From VAZQ01 sp963739175 (GTDB lineage: Bacteria > Pseudomonadota > Alphaproteobacteria > Rhizobiales > Xanthobacteraceae): DNA of 64,000 bases. The notes beneath the pieces were generated by a model. That model ran no database searches. It was not told where the DNA came from and worked only from the letters and a program-made list of their open reading frames with translations. Positions 7,893 to 17,795 of the stretch are shown one piece after another (positions within the stretch are counted from its first letter, which is position 1; every line of letters begins with the position of its first letter). The position numbers and the translations under genes were made by a program. Location: NCBI GenBank assembly GCA_963739175.1, contig CAVTZH010000002.1, forward strand, positions 44,335 through 108,334, given 5' to 3'.

Positions 7893-10232
7893 CTAGCGCC
7901 GCCGGATGACCACGCGCGTGGAGCCCTGGTTGTTCTCGTAGAACTTTCCATAGAGTCCCGGGATTCCGATCACCGCGTCGTTGACGAACAGAAACAGTTC
8001 GCCATCGCGGGGCGCGCGGATGACCTCGTTGATCAGGTGTTTGTCGCTTGGATCGGGCACCAGGAATGTCTCCTCGCCGCCCTGCCCGCCGAATCTCGCG
8101 ACGATGCGGAACCATGGCTGCATCAATTCACGCCGCAGCGGCATGGCCGCAAACATCGCCGCCGCCTGCAAGGGATTGTCCGGATCGCTGGAATAGAAGC
8201 CTTTCTCGGCTTTGATCCCGCCGTCCTCGAACGAGGTCGTGCTTTCCAACGTGATCAGGTATCGGGCGCCGCGCGTGAGATAGACGCCCATGCTCTGGCA
8301 AAGCTGGTTGGTGTGGAACACCGGGAGCTCCTCCTGCACGGTGCCGAACACATCCTGCTTCTGCTTCTCGCCCAGCATGTAGGATTTCCTGTTCGCCAGG
8401 ATGATTTCGTCGGATCTGCCGAGCTCTTCGAGCTTACCCGGCGACTCCTTGCAGACCAGGCCGGCATAATCCTGGACGTTGTAGAGCGCGTGACTGATCA
8501 AGGTCAGCCCGAGATAGACGAAAAGGATCGCGAACAGCGCCGGCGCGATCGTCCTCCGCAACACATCGTGCGCCTTGATATAGGCCGCGCTGGTGCGCAG
8601 CCGGTAGAGCCAGTCGGTGGGCGGCGGCACCTTGCCGAGCCTGTTGTCCAGCGACGCGCGCCACGCGAGGCCCATGTTATTGCTGGTCCGACGCGCCATA
8701 CGGCCGCTGTACAAAAGCATGGCGGCGAGCACCAGCGCGGTCAGAAGGAACTGGCCGGGCGCACGCGCCCAGCCGTTGATCCAAGGCGCCGCGAACGACG
8801 GCAACATCGATCCAAGCGTCCGCACGATGTCGGAAACCCAACGCAGCGGGCTCATATATTCGTCGACGGCTCGACTCGCTCCCATGAACGGAAATGCAAA
8901 AAGCCAGAGCGATACCGCGACCGTCGCGAAATAGAACAGCCGGCGCCACCAGATCAGGTTCCAGATCTTCGCCTGCTTGGCGACGCGCGAATCGGCCTGA
9001 TCGAGCCGCTCGAATTTCGGTTGATCGATCACTTTCCCGGTGACGGTCACAACGTCGTAGCGGGCCGGCAATCCGATCGGCGCATAGAGATGCGCGTTGT
9101 TGACGATGCGGTGGAGCACGCTCTCGTGAATCTTGGGCGGCTGCGGTATCGGCGGCTTGCCCTTCTCCGGATTCTTGCGCGCGAGCAGGTTCTTGCCGAG
9201 GGCATTAAGGTCGCGCGGCCCGAAGCGGTAATATCCGCCAAGCCCCGAGCGGGGATTGTAGATGCGGCCGTCCTTGTCTTGCGCGGTGATGGGATGGCCG
9301 AGTGTCAGCGGATTGGAATCGGGCGAGGACTTGAACCTGAGGCCTTTGCCCTGGTCGTGCGCCTCGCTCATCATCCAGACCAGAGGAATTTGCGCAAGCG
9401 AGTCATCCGGATAGCCGCCGCCGACATTGGAATGAACGCCCGCAAACCAGACCTGGCTGATCCGCTCCTTGGCAAGGAGCCTTTCGCCGTTCGGCTCCGG
9501 CGTAAGCGGCGGCTCGTCGCGCTCGTCCCACAGGATCGGATGGAACGTCGTCCGCTCGTCGTCGATCGACACCGCATGACAGGCGCGCTGCACGCGGTCG
9601 TTCAAGACGCAGTTCGGCAGCTGCCAAGGCCAGATCCACTGGCTGACGCCGCGGGTCATCTCGTCGATCGGAAGGCCATAGGCCGCGACCGAATCCCACA
9701 GGCCGACGAACCGGATGTTTTTGACTTGGCGATTGTCGTGCTTTGAATAGCCGTTGGGGATGAGCAGGTCCCGGATTCCCCGCGCCCACACTTCCGGCCG
9801 CAGATAGTAGGGCCACTTGGTGTGGAAGTTCTCGCGCCGGAACTCCCGATAGGCCTGCCGCGCCTTGTGATCGAGCTCTTGTTCGGTGGCGGCCCGGATC
9901 AGGCCCTGTTCGAGGATAAGACCGGTGAGAATGCGGATCGTGAAGGCGCCGCGACTGAAGCCGAAGGCGTAAATCTCGTCGGTGTCATGGCGGACATTCC
10001 GCGACGCGAACTTGTAGAGATCGAGGACGTTGCGCTTCAGGCCCCAGCCAAAGGCGCCGCCGATCACGGCGAGCGGCTTGAACTCCGAAGTGCCGACGCC
10101 ATCGTCGTAGTACGCGACCTGATCGGAGTTGGAGAGGTCGATGCGTTCAAAAATACGCCAGACGTTGGTCCGCCAGACCTTGGCGGACGAATTGCCGGTA
10201 CCATCGGACAGCAGGATAATTCGCCAACTCAT
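7893..10232 (-). CDS. DUF2235 domain protein with membrane segments
   Basis: A 779-residue protein. It starts at 10232 (MSWRIILLSDGTGNS) after a GGAGG site. The N-terminal DUF2235 alpha/beta-hydrolase domain shows LSDGTGNS, VAYYDDGVGT and the nucleophile elbow GFSRGAF near residues 103-109. A C-terminal half contains three hydrophobic segments (about residues 440-460, 500-520 and 560-580) and a soluble tail. DUF2235 proteins include phospholipase-like type VI secretion effectors, but no VgrG, PAAR or other secretion gene lies nearby, so a housekeeping membrane-associated lipase or esterase is as likely. Confidence 0.85.
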   Translation of the reverse strand: MSWRIILLSDGTGNSSAKVWRTNVWRIFERIDLSNSDQVAYYDDGVGTSEFKPLAVIGGAFGWGLKRNVLDLYKFASRNVRHDTDEIYAFGFSRGAFTIRILTGLILEQGLIRAATEQELDHKARQAYREFRRENFHTKWPYYLRPEVWARGIRDLLIPNGYSKHDNRQVKNIRFVGLWDSVAAYGLPIDEMTRGVSQWIWPWQLPNCVLNDRVQRACHAVSIDDERTTFHPILWDERDEPPLTPEPNGERLLAKERISQVWFAGVHSNVGGGYPDDSLAQIPLVWMMSEAHDQGKGLRFKSSPDSNPLTLGHPITAQDKDGRIYNPRSGLGGYYRFGPRDLNALGKNLLARKNPEKGKPPIPQPPKIHESVLHRIVNNAHLYAPIGLPARYDVVTVTGKVIDQPKFERLDQADSRVAKQAKIWNLIWWRRLFYFATVAVSLWLFAFPFMGASRAVDEYMSPLRWVSDIVRTLGSMLPSFAAPWINGWARAPGQFLLTALVLAAMLLYSGRMARRTSNNMGLAWRASLDNRLGKVPPPTDWLYRLRTSAAYIKAHDVLRRTIAPALFAILFVYLGLTLISHALYNVQDYAGLVCKESPGKLEELGRSDEIILANRKSYMLGEKQKQDVFGTVQEELPVFHTNQLCQSMGVYLTRGARYLITLESTTSFEDGGIKAEKGFYSSDPDNPLQAAAMFAAMPLRRELMQPWFRIVARFGGQGGEETFLVPDPSDKHLINEVIRAPRDGELFLFVNDAVIGIPGLYGKFYENNQGSTRVVIRRR

Positions 10233-10393
10233 GACCGCCTCCAGGCGCTGAGCAAGCAATGTCGGGACAAGCACCTCGCAACGCGTAGGGCGAGGTGGAT
10301 GCAGCCGATGCCGGGCGAGTGTCCAGCCGATCTCTTAAATTCGCAAGTAGGACCTACGTACTGGCGACGTCCCGGGTCCTGAAGCGTTTCGCG

Positions 10394-11428
10394 TTACTTG
10401 GCTTTTCCGAGGATGTCCAAGACGCGCTGCTTCTGCGCCGGCGTCACGCTCGCGACGACGGCCTGCGCGTTCGCGAGCGAACCGGGCGGATCGAGATATT
10501 CGATGATGCGCTCGGCCTTCTCGCCGTCGGCGATCAGCTGCGGATTGGCCAGCGTGACCCGCACCGCCTCCTGCAGATAGGCAAGCCGCGCCTGCGGGAT
10601 GCCGGGCGGCGCCACCAGGATGCGGCCGAGCTTCTCGACATTGGCGAGGAAGTCCATCACCCAGGTCTGGTCGGCATCCATCTTGGCCGCCTGGAAGATG
10701 GTCGGACGGTCCTGGAAGAAGCGCGACTTCTCGCGCGAGATCGTCGCCAGCGCCCAGTTCTGGCCGGCGCGCACGAAATTGTTGGCGGAGGATTCAGGGA
10801 CGTAGAGCGCGTCCATCTCGCCGCGCGTAACCGCGAGGCCGGCGTCGGCGCTGCCTTTGTAGCCCTGCACCACATGGCAATCGAGCTTGAGCGCCTCGCA
10901 GGTGAAGGCGGCGCCGATGCCGAGCCCGGAGGTCGCGCCCGACGACGCCCAGCGCCACTTCATCTTGGTGTCGACCGCCTGCTGCACTTCCCGAACGGGC
11001 GATTTCGGGCCGACCAGCCACAGACCGGGCGGCGCGCCCACGGTCGCGAGGTAGCTGAACTTCGCGAGGTCGAAGCGCGCGGCTTGATCGCCGGTGAGCT
11101 GCGCGAAGGCGGCGCTGGTCCCGTTCGACAGCGAAATCTGCAAGCCGTCGGGCGTCGCGGTGTAGAGGCGATTGAGCGCGACCAGGCCGCCGGCGCCGGG
11201 CTGGTTCTCCACGATGACGTGGGTGCCGAGCGTCTTCGCGAGATAGGGCGCGATCATGCGCGAGAACACATCATAGCCGCCGCCGGTGCCGGAGCCGACG
11301 ATCATCCGCACGGTCTTGCCGGCGTAGAACGCCTTTTCCGCCTCGTTCGCCGATGCCGGCGCGAACAACGCCGCCAGCGCGATCATCGACGACAGGACTG
11401 CCCGTAGCGCGAAACGCATCACCGCCAT
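10394..11428 (-). CDS. Bug/TctC family periplasmic substrate-binding protein
   Basis: A 344-residue receptor with a signal peptide ending near PASANEAE. Family landmarks are KTVRMIVGSGTGGGYDVFSRM, HVIVENQPGAGG, TPDGLQ and VAPPGIPQARLAYLQEA. It differs from the other Bug proteins of this window by the start of the mature chain (AEKAFYAGKTV), typical of a subgroup often found beside hydrolases and monooxygenases. No membrane partner is encoded nearby. The preceding gene is DUF2207 on the same strand, 65 bases upstream; cotranscription is uncertain. Confidence 0.88.
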   Translation of the reverse strand: MAVMRFALRAVLSSMIALAALFAPASANEAEKAFYAGKTVRMIVGSGTGGGYDVFSRMIAPYLAKTLGTHVIVENQPGAGGLVALNRLYTATPDGLQISLSNGTSAAFAQLTGDQAARFDLAKFSYLATVGAPPGLWLVGPKSPVREVQQAVDTKMKWRWASSGATSGLGIGAAFTCEALKLDCHVVQGYKGSADAGLAVTRGEMDALYVPESSANNFVRAGQNWALATISREKSRFFQDRPTIFQAAKMDADQTWVMDFLANVEKLGRILVAPPGIPQARLAYLQEAVRVTLANPQLIADGEKAERIIEYLDPPGSLANAQAVVASVTPAQKQRVLDILGKAK

Positions 11429-11493
11429 GATTACCGCCTCCCCGCTTTCGCGTTCTTGTTTTCGACGCCGAGTCTAAGCGAAACGAACTCCCG

Positions 11494-13391
11494 TCACCAG
11501 CCGCCGCCGCCGCCGCCACCCCCTCCGCCGCCGGACGAGCCGCCGCCGCCCGAGCCGCCGCCGCCATCGCCGCTGGAGCCCGGCGCCGTCGATGACGACG
11601 AGATGGTCGACGACAGGTCGCCGCCGAGATGGTCGGCGAACGACACCGGGTCGCTCGACCAGTCGCGGCTGCCCACATACCAGGCAGCGGCGGCGGCCGT
11701 GCCCGCCGCAGCGAGCACGCCGGCGAATTTCGCCGCCCAGGCGTTCTGGCAATCGAGCGCGACCGCGTAGGGCAGGAATTTCTCGAACAGCTCCGGCGTC
11801 TTCGCCGGCGGATTGAGCGCGTTGAGGCGGTCTTCCTCCGCGACGCTGAGATATTCACGGAAGCCCTCGATGCTGTCCATGATCCTGCGGCCGGAGCGGC
11901 TCGGCGCCTTGAGCAGCGGGAAGCCGATGGCGGCGAGCGCGCCCATCGCCAGGATCGCGCCGGTCAACACCAGGTTGGCGACGCCCGGCCGTCCGCCCCA
12001 GGTGGAGGCCAACGCGACGGCTGCCACCAGCGCGGCCAGGATGACGCCGGAAATGAACAGCCACTTCCCGCGCTGAACGCGCTGCCATCCGATGAACGCC
12101 ATGCCGGCGCCGGCCATCATCAGCGGCACGCCGAATATCGCGATCATCAGCAGCACGAACTGATGGCCATCGGGCGCGATGAACAGCACCGCAATGACGA
12201 TCAGCAACGCCAGGACCAGACCGGTCGTCGACCATCCATAATTGTTGGCGAACAGCTTGCCGAGATAGCTTCTTTCAAGCGCCTCGCCCAAGCCGTTCTT
12301 GGCCTTGCCGAGCGGCTCGTGATTGGTCTGGCTGAGCAGCAGGCTGCTCCTGCTTCCCCGCGAACAGCTTCGACATCAACGTCTCTTCCTCGGGCGCGAC
12401 CGCAGCCGTGCCGCCGCGCTTTTGCAGCGTCGACTTGCCGTCCTCTTCGACAATGCGCAATCGGCCCTTCACACCGAGATTGATGATGGCGGCCGTGAAA
12501 CACCCGTTGTCGAACGACATGCGGTCGACATAGCGCGTGGCCGCGGGCGACATCCCGTCGGGCGGTCCGAACATCGGGATGATGGTGCCGGCCGGCGGAT
12601 CGCGGCCGACGCGCAGCCACGCGAAGCCGTAGTAGAGGATGAGGAAGGCAAGCCCCGCCACCGCAACCACCAGGGCGCGATTGTCCGAGAGCCAATACGA
12701 GGCGAGCTTCGCCGCAGTCGGCGGCTCGATGACGCCCTTCTCCCAGGCGGCGGCGACGGTGAGACCGTTGTGGGGCGGCAACGAACGCGTGGTGCGAAAC
12801 ACGATGCGGCCGGGCTCCTGCGAGACGACGGTCGCGTCCTTGCCGCGCGCATCCTGCGGGCCGGTGTAGACCGCGGTCTGCCGGAACGACACCTTCTCCG
12901 GCAGCGTGATCCTGCGCCTCCGCCATGTCGATGCGAAACGCCCAGCCGGTGCCGGTGACGTTCCAGTAGAGCTCGTCGTAGTCGCCAAAGAAACCGATCT
13001 GCCGCGTGGTGACGTAGCGGATCACGTAGGTGTGCTGGCCGCGCGGGATCAGGCGGTCGCCGCTGCCGATGCGGACGCGGATGCCATTCGAAAGGCTTTC
13101 GAGCGAATAGTTCTCGGTCGTGCCGTTGCGCGTGACCAACTCGACACGGAAGCCCACCACCACCCGCGTCCCGTCCTGGCGCCGATAGGTGGTCGGGAAG
13201 TCGCGGAAGATGCCGCGCCGGATGACGTTGCCCTCGGCCTCGACCCGGATGGTCTCGACCACGATCAGGTCGCCGTTGCGCTGGACCGCAACGTCGCTGA
13301 TGAACTGGATGATGCGTTCGACCGCGGCCGCCGGCTCGGCCGCCAGGAGCAGCAGGCCGAGCGCGAGCGCACAGCGCCGAAACGCCGTCAT
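11494..13391 (-). CDS. DUF2207 membrane protein, frameshifted twice
   Basis: The protein is read in three frames: N-terminal signal peptide and beta-rich DUF2207 domain (from MTAFRRCALALG, including RNGDLIVVETI) to about 12917, a middle piece with a membrane helix (ALVVAVAGLAFLILYYGF) to about 12340, then a C-terminal part with four helices and a glycine-rich tail ending GGW. Removing one base at each junction gives about 631 residues, the family's usual size and order. It starts by ATGA overlap with the LemA gene, the common LemA-DUF2207 pairing of cell-envelope proteins of unknown role. The tail is encoded by a run of GCC/CCG repeats at 11500-11580. Confidence 0.8.
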
Positions 13392-13957
13392 GCCTTCCCT
13401 CCCGGGAAGCCGATCTGCGGCGCGGCGGCTTCGGCGCGGCTTTCGAGCTCGAAGAACGGCTCCTCGCGGAAACCTAGCGTGCGCGCCACGATCACGTCGG
13501 GGAACGACTGGACGCTGATGTTCAGGTTGCGCACGGCGCCGTTGTAGTAGCGGCGCGCCATCTGGATATGGTCTTCGATGTCCGCGAGCTGGTTCTGCAG
13601 TTCGAGGAAATTCTGGTTGGCCTTGAGATCGGGATAGGCTTCGGCCACCGCCATCAGCTTGCCGAGCGAGCCCGAGAGCGCGCGCTCGGCATTGGCCTGT
13701 CCGCCGACGTCGCTCGCCGCGACGCTCGCGGCACGCCGCGATGCGATCTCCTCGAACAGCGAGCGTTCGTGCGAGGCGTAGGCTTTGACGGTCTCGACCA
13801 GATTGGGCACGAGGTCGGTGCGGCGCTTCAGTTGCACGTCGATGCCGCTCCAGCCTTCGCGCACGACGTTGCGCTGGCGGACCAGCCGGTTGAACACCAC
13901 GATCAGGTACACCACGATCACGGCGGCGATCGCGGCCAGAATCCATCCCGTCGTCAT
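13388..13957 (-). CDS. lemA: LemA family protein
   Basis: A 189-residue protein with one N-terminal membrane helix (ILAAIAAVIVVYLIVVFN, residues 5-22) and the cytoplasmic or periplasmic LemA coiled-coil domain: NVVREGWSGIDVQLKRR, DLVPNLVETVKAY, AEAYPDLKANQNF and ARRYYNGAVRNLN are all family signatures. LemA proteins are envelope proteins of uncertain function. The stop overlaps the DUF2207 start by four bases, so the two are translationally coupled. Confidence 0.92.
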   Translation of the reverse strand: MTTGWILAAIAAVIVVYLIVVFNRLVRQRNVVREGWSGIDVQLKRRTDLVPNLVETVKAYASHERSLFEEIASRRAASVAASDVGGQANAERALSGSLGKLMAVAEAYPDLKANQNFLELQNQLADIEDHIQMARRYYNGAVRNLNISVQSFPDVIVARTLGFREEPFFELESRAEAAAPQIGFPGGKA

Positions 13958-14054
13958 GTGATCTTCGGCTCCCGAGGGTCGCGGAACGGCAACGGGAGCA
14001 CTATCCCCAATCAAGCGGCGTCAGGCCAGCCCCCGAGGAACGTGTCGGGCGCGT

Positions 14055-15140
14055 CTACTGGACGAGCTTTGAAACTTTGCCGAGCAGCTGCTGCAGATCT
14101 CGCCGCGCCTTCTCCAGATGGGCGGCGACGGTCGACGGCTTTTCCTGGGTCGACCTGGCTTCAGCGACGATCCGCGGCGCATCGCCCGCCAGCGCGACCC
14201 GGTATTCGATCGTCGAGGTGCCACGGATCCTGTTCGCGGTCTTGGCATCATGGAGCTTCCAGCTCATGACCCCCTTCACCCGGCAGGTCGCGCCGGTGCG
14301 GGCGCACGTGGCCGACAGCGAGCCCGGTTGAATGGTGTAGGAGCGCTCGCTCCAACGCTCGGCAACGCGGCGCTTGCTGGACAGAACCTCATGCTTCGGC
14401 GTCGACTTGCCCTGGAAGACAACGGTCTCCGCATAGAGGCCCTCGATCATCGGCAGCGCTTCGTCGCTCGGCTTCGACCAATGCGCCAACAGCGACCGCA
14501 CGAAATCGGTGGCGCGGCGCTCCGGGCTCTCGGCGCGCTGTTCCGCGATCGCGACCGCGGTGGAAGGCGCGACGCCCTGCTGTGGCGACAACATCGCCGC
14601 GGCGATCCCCTGCTCATTGGCATCGTGCAGGTTCATCCATTGGATGGATGTCGGCGCGGTCTTGGTAATGTAGAGGATGGCTTCTTCCGACAAGCCAAGC
14701 TGATTGAGGTAGGCGCCGAGGATCGCGTTGCCGGAGCCGCTTTCGACCGGCCCGTAGGACTTGAGAACATAGGCGGCGTGAAATCCGACGCTGGCGCCCT
14801 GCCCCATGAAGCGCTTCGCGCCGCCGAGCCAGGCGAGCGCGCAGGCTGACGCGCATGACGCCGCATCGGGTATCACGGTCGCGAACTTCTTCTCGCGGAT
14901 CACGGTACCGATGCGGATGCCGGCAACAAGACTGCCGCCGTCGCTGCGGAACGCCACGGTCACCCGGGACGTGGACAGCGTCGCTACCTTGCTTCGAAAC
15001 CTCTCGACATCGTCGAGCTCGAAATCCCCTTCGACGAGGATCAGCACCGATTTGTTGTCGAGCTGCTTCACGTCGATGTCGGCGGCGTTGGCCGCGGTCA
15101 TCGAGAACAGCAAAAGGATGACGACCCAGATGCTTTGCAT
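14055..15140 (-). CDS. periplasmic ClpP/crotonase-like protein with C-terminal NTF2-like region
   Basis: About 361 residues, starting at MQSIWVVILLLF with a signal peptide cut near ANAADI. The first 190 residues form a ClpP-like fold: FRSDGGSLVAG, then CASACALAWLGG with the candidate catalytic serine, then VGFHAAY with the candidate histidine. The last 150 residues (FYAETVVFQGK-like LYAETVVFQGKST, ERWSERSYTI) look like an NTF2/SnoaL-like domain seen in related rhizobial proteins. Likely an envelope protease-like or binding protein; activity not shown. Confidence 0.7.
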   Translation of the reverse strand: MQSIWVVILLLFSMTAANAADIDVKQLDNKSVLILVEGDFELDDVERFRSKVATLSTSRVTVAFRSDGGSLVAGIRIGTVIREKKFATVIPDAASCASACALAWLGGAKRFMGQGASVGFHAAYVLKSYGPVESGSGNAILGAYLNQLGLSEEAILYITKTAPTSIQWMNLHDANEQGIAAAMLSPQQGVAPSTAVAIAEQRAESPERRATDFVRSLLAHWSKPSDEALPMIEGLYAETVVFQGKSTPKHEVLSSKRRVAERWSERSYTIQPGSLSATCARTGATCRVKGVMSWKLHDAKTANRIRGTSTIEYRVALAGDAPRIVAEARSTQEKPSTVAAHLEKARRDLQQLLGKVSKLVQ

Positions 15141-15359
15141 GACGGGCTGCGACTTCCGTATTGGGCCAACGCGAACGATTCTAGCCTGCGCGAAGTCACG
15201 GCAGACTGTCAGGTTTCGGGACAAGTCTATTGGAGCTGGCGGTAAAAGGAATGGCCGCCTTCATTCCGCCCTGTGGATAATTGCAAAAAGCCGCAAAGCA
15301 CGGCTGCATAGTACCGCCAGCGGTAACGTTCCACTATCTGCCATTACGCACAGGCATGG

Positions 15360-16499
15360 CTAGGCGGCCTTCGCCGGGCCAACGGTGTCGGCAACCACCG
15401 CCCCGCGGGCGCCGAGCGGCCGCGGCAAGCCGGCCGTCGAGTCGATTGCGGTCTGCCGTTCGATCTCGGAATTGAGCTCGGCCCCGACCAGCACCACGAT
15501 GGTCGAGAGCCACATCCACATCATCAGGCCGACCACGGCGCCGAGCGCGCCGTAGGTGGCGTTGTAGTTGGCGAAATTGCCGAGGTACCACGAGAACAGC
15601 ACCGACACCGCGAGCCAGGACACCGCCGCGAACACGCTGCCGACGCTGAGCCAGCGCCACTTGGCGATGCGGCGGCTCGGTCCGTAGCGGTAGAGGACCG
15701 CGAGCGCCGCGATCACCATCACGAACATCGCCGGCCAGCGCAGAATGCCGATCATCAACGGCGCATCGAGCGCCGTCCATCCAAAGGCCGCGAGCACCAG
15801 CGGGAATACCACCACGGCACCGAGCGCGAACAGCATGCCGCCGATAGCGCAGAGCGTGAAGAACAGCGACACCATGTTCAGCCAGACGATGCCGCGCTTC
15901 TCCTCCTCATCGTAGATGATGTTGAGCGCGTCGAAGATCGCCTTCATTCCGGCATTGGCGCTCCACAGCGCGATGCTTAGTCCCAGCAGGAAGCCGAAGG
16001 TGAGCTTGCCGTCGCTGCGGCCGGCCATGCGCGTGATCTCCTCGCGCAGAAGGTCGAGCGAGGCGCCGGGGACGACATCGGCGGCGAGCGACAAATGGTT
16101 GGCGATGGACGATGCATTGGAGAAGAACGCGTAGACCGACACGCCCGCCGCGATCGCCGGGAACAGCGCGACCAGCGAATAGAACACGACGCCGGCGGCG
16201 AGCGACATGAGCCGGTCTTCCTGGATCTCGTGGTAGGTGCGGATCAGGATGTCCTTCCAGCCGCGCCAGGGGATGTGGATCGGCGTCCTCGCCTTGCGGC
16301 CGCGGCCGCGCTCGCGGGCGCGCGTCTCCTGCAGGGAGAGCGGCTCCATGGCGGGGTTTTCAGATCCGAACGCGGCCTCTGCCTTGTGGCGGTCGTCGTC
16401 GCGCTTCATGGCGTAGATCACCGCGGTCGCGGTCAGGACCGCGGCGGCGAACCAGGCAATCAGGCTTTCGACACGGGATTCGGGGGCGGGACTAGTCAT
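15360..16499 (-). CDS. YihY/virulence factor BrkB family membrane protein
   Basis: About 379 residues from MTSPAPESR at 16499. An initial helix (LIAWFAAAVLTATAVIYA) and a linker precede the YihY domain: FYSLVALFPAIAAGVSVYAFF, GLSIALWSANAGMKAIFDALNIIYDEEEKRG and YNATYGALGAVVGLMMWMWLSTIVVLVGAELNSEIE are the canonical segments, giving six membrane helices in the family domain. Members are inner-membrane proteins of unknown function (earlier mistaken for ribonuclease BN). The N-terminal extra helix and linker are a variation common in Bradyrhizobium relatives. Confidence 0.9.
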   Translation of the reverse strand: MTSPAPESRVESLIAWFAAAVLTATAVIYAMKRDDDRHKAEAAFGSENPAMEPLSLQETRARERGRGRKARTPIHIPWRGWKDILIRTYHEIQEDRLMSLAAGVVFYSLVALFPAIAAGVSVYAFFSNASSIANHLSLAADVVPGASLDLLREEITRMAGRSDGKLTFGFLLGLSIALWSANAGMKAIFDALNIIYDEEEKRGIVWLNMVSLFFTLCAIGGMLFALGAVVVFPLVLAAFGWTALDAPLMIGILRWPAMFVMVIAALAVLYRYGPSRRIAKWRWLSVGSVFAAVSWLAVSVLFSWYLGNFANYNATYGALGAVVGLMMWMWLSTIVVLVGAELNSEIERQTAIDSTAGLPRPLGARGAVVADTVGPAKAA

Positions 16500-16537
16500 T
16501 CGGCTGTCGGTCGGGCGAGGCTTCGTGGGAACAACAG

Positions 16538-16613
16538 CCAGTGTCCGGAATCCGACGTTCGCGTGATTTTGCGGCACGTTCGGAAGCGAACTTCGGATTC
16601 AAAGGGACACTGG
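16538..16613. repeat. long imperfect inverted repeat (palindromic intergenic element, unit 1)
   Basis: Three pairs of arms nest around one centre: CCAGTGTCC (16538-16546) with GGACACTGG (16605-16613), AATCCGA (16549-16555) with TCGGATT (16593-16599), and GTTCGC (16557-16562) with GCGAAC (16586-16591). It lies between the YihY start and the downstream end of the next Bug gene, both on the minus strand. The motif GCGAACTTC is shared with the adjacent unit. Confidence 0.75.
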
Positions 16614-16632
16614 CACTTAATAACTTGCCCGT

Positions 16633-16696
16633 GTGGCTTTGGTTCAGAAGTTCGCTCAGCCCAGCCGCGCGTTATGGCGAACTTCTGAACCGCCAC
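16633..16696. repeat. inverted repeat with 15-bp perfect arms (palindromic intergenic element, unit 2)
   Basis: The arms GGTTCAGAAGTTCGC (16641-16655) and GCGAACTTCTGAACC (16677-16691) pair perfectly around a 21-base loop, and GTGGC/GCCAC (16633-16637, 16692-16696) extends the stem. It stands 20 bases from the first unit. It could be a REP-like mobile palindrome or an mRNA-stabilising structure. Confidence 0.8.
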
Positions 16697-16746
16697 GGGG
16701 CGCAGGAATCGGTTGCAATCAGCGAAAATCACGCAAATTCCAGCGG

Positions 16747-17721
16747 TTACTGCGGCTGGATATCCAGTTCCCGCGCCAGCTCCCGCCAGACCCCTTGGAT
16801 GTCTCGGATGAGCTGCCCGGTGGCTGCGGGCGTCCCCGCACCGCTGGTGGCCAGTCCGAACGAAATGAGCCGCTGCTGGATTTCCGGGTTTTTGAGGAAT
16901 ACTTCGATCTCGCGATTGATCCGCGCGACGATGTCGGGCGGCGTGCCGGCGGGCGCGACCACGCCAAACCAGCCGTCGACGACGACCCCGGGCAGCGTCT
17001 CGTTCAGCGCCGGCAAGTCCGGCAAGCCGACAAAGCGCGTCGCGGAGGTGACCGCGAGCCGTCGCAACTTGCCCGCTTGCACGACGGCAGCCGCCGCGGC
17101 GATCGAGCTCATCAGCACCGGATTGACGCCGGCCGCGGCGTCCTGCGCCATCTGGGCAGCCGACCGATACGGCACCTCGACCATGCCGAGGTCGGCGCGC
17201 CGGTTGAACAGGCGGGCGGCGACCACGGCGGCGCCGGCGGTGGTGTCGAACGCGATCGACAGCTTGCCGCGATTCCCTTTGCCGTAAGCGATGAGCTCGG
17301 GCACGGATTGCACCGGCAGGGCACTGTTGACCGACAGCATCTGCGGCCCCTGGCTGCACACCGAAGCAACCGGCGTGAAGTCGCGCAGCGGATCGTAAGG
17401 AAGCTGCTTGAACGAGACGAGATTGATGGCCATGCCCGACGTGTTGGTGAACAAGAAGGTGTAGCCGTCGGGCGCCGCGCGCGCGGCCGCCTGGTGCGCC
17501 ACAATGCCGGAGGCGCCAGGCATATTCTCGACCACCATGGTCTGACCGAGGGCACGCGACACGCCATCGCTCAACAGCCGCGCCATCACGTCGGTGGCGG
17601 CGCCGGGGCCGGTGGGCACGATCAGCTTGATCGGCCGGTTCGGCCAAGTCTGGGCGGACGCCTCGGCGGCAAGCGCCAGCAGCAGGCAGCAACAGACCAG
17701 TGCGCGATGGAAGGGTCGCAC
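16747..17721 (-). CDS. Bug/TctC family periplasmic substrate-binding protein
   Basis: A 324-residue receptor starting at a GTG (17721) preceded by GGAGG. The signal peptide ends at ASAQTWP. Family features follow: NRPIKLIVPTGPGAATDVMAR, MVVENMPGASG, APDGYTFLF, YRSAAQMAQDAAAG and GWFGVVAPAGTPPDIVARINREIE. No TctA/B partner is present. The intergenic palindromes at 16538-16696 lie directly after its stop and may protect or end its message. Confidence 0.9.
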   Translation of the reverse strand: MRPFHRALVCCCLLLALAAEASAQTWPNRPIKLIVPTGPGAATDVMARLLSDGVSRALGQTMVVENMPGASGIVAHQAAARAAPDGYTFLFTNTSGMAINLVSFKQLPYDPLRDFTPVASVCSQGPQMLSVNSALPVQSVPELIAYGKGNRGKLSIAFDTTAGAAVVAARLFNRRADLGMVEVPYRSAAQMAQDAAAGVNPVLMSSIAAAAAVVQAGKLRRLAVTSATRFVGLPDLPALNETLPGVVVDGWFGVVAPAGTPPDIVARINREIEVFLKNPEIQQRLISFGLATSGAGTPAATGQLIRDIQGVWRELARELDIQPQ

Positions 17722-17795
17722 GGCACCTCCAGCGTTTTCCGGGCCGGGCCACAGTGTATTATCGCGCGCAACGGAGGCAAGCGGCGGAGGGCAAT

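Noticed and set aside
10295..11407. A long plus-strand frame of 370 codons opposite a Bug gene
   Set aside because: It mirrors the Bug gene in antisense and has no domain, signal or start site.
11500..11580. Microsatellite-like (GCC/CCG)n tract
   Set aside because: It encodes the glycine-rich tail that is normal for DUF2207 proteins.
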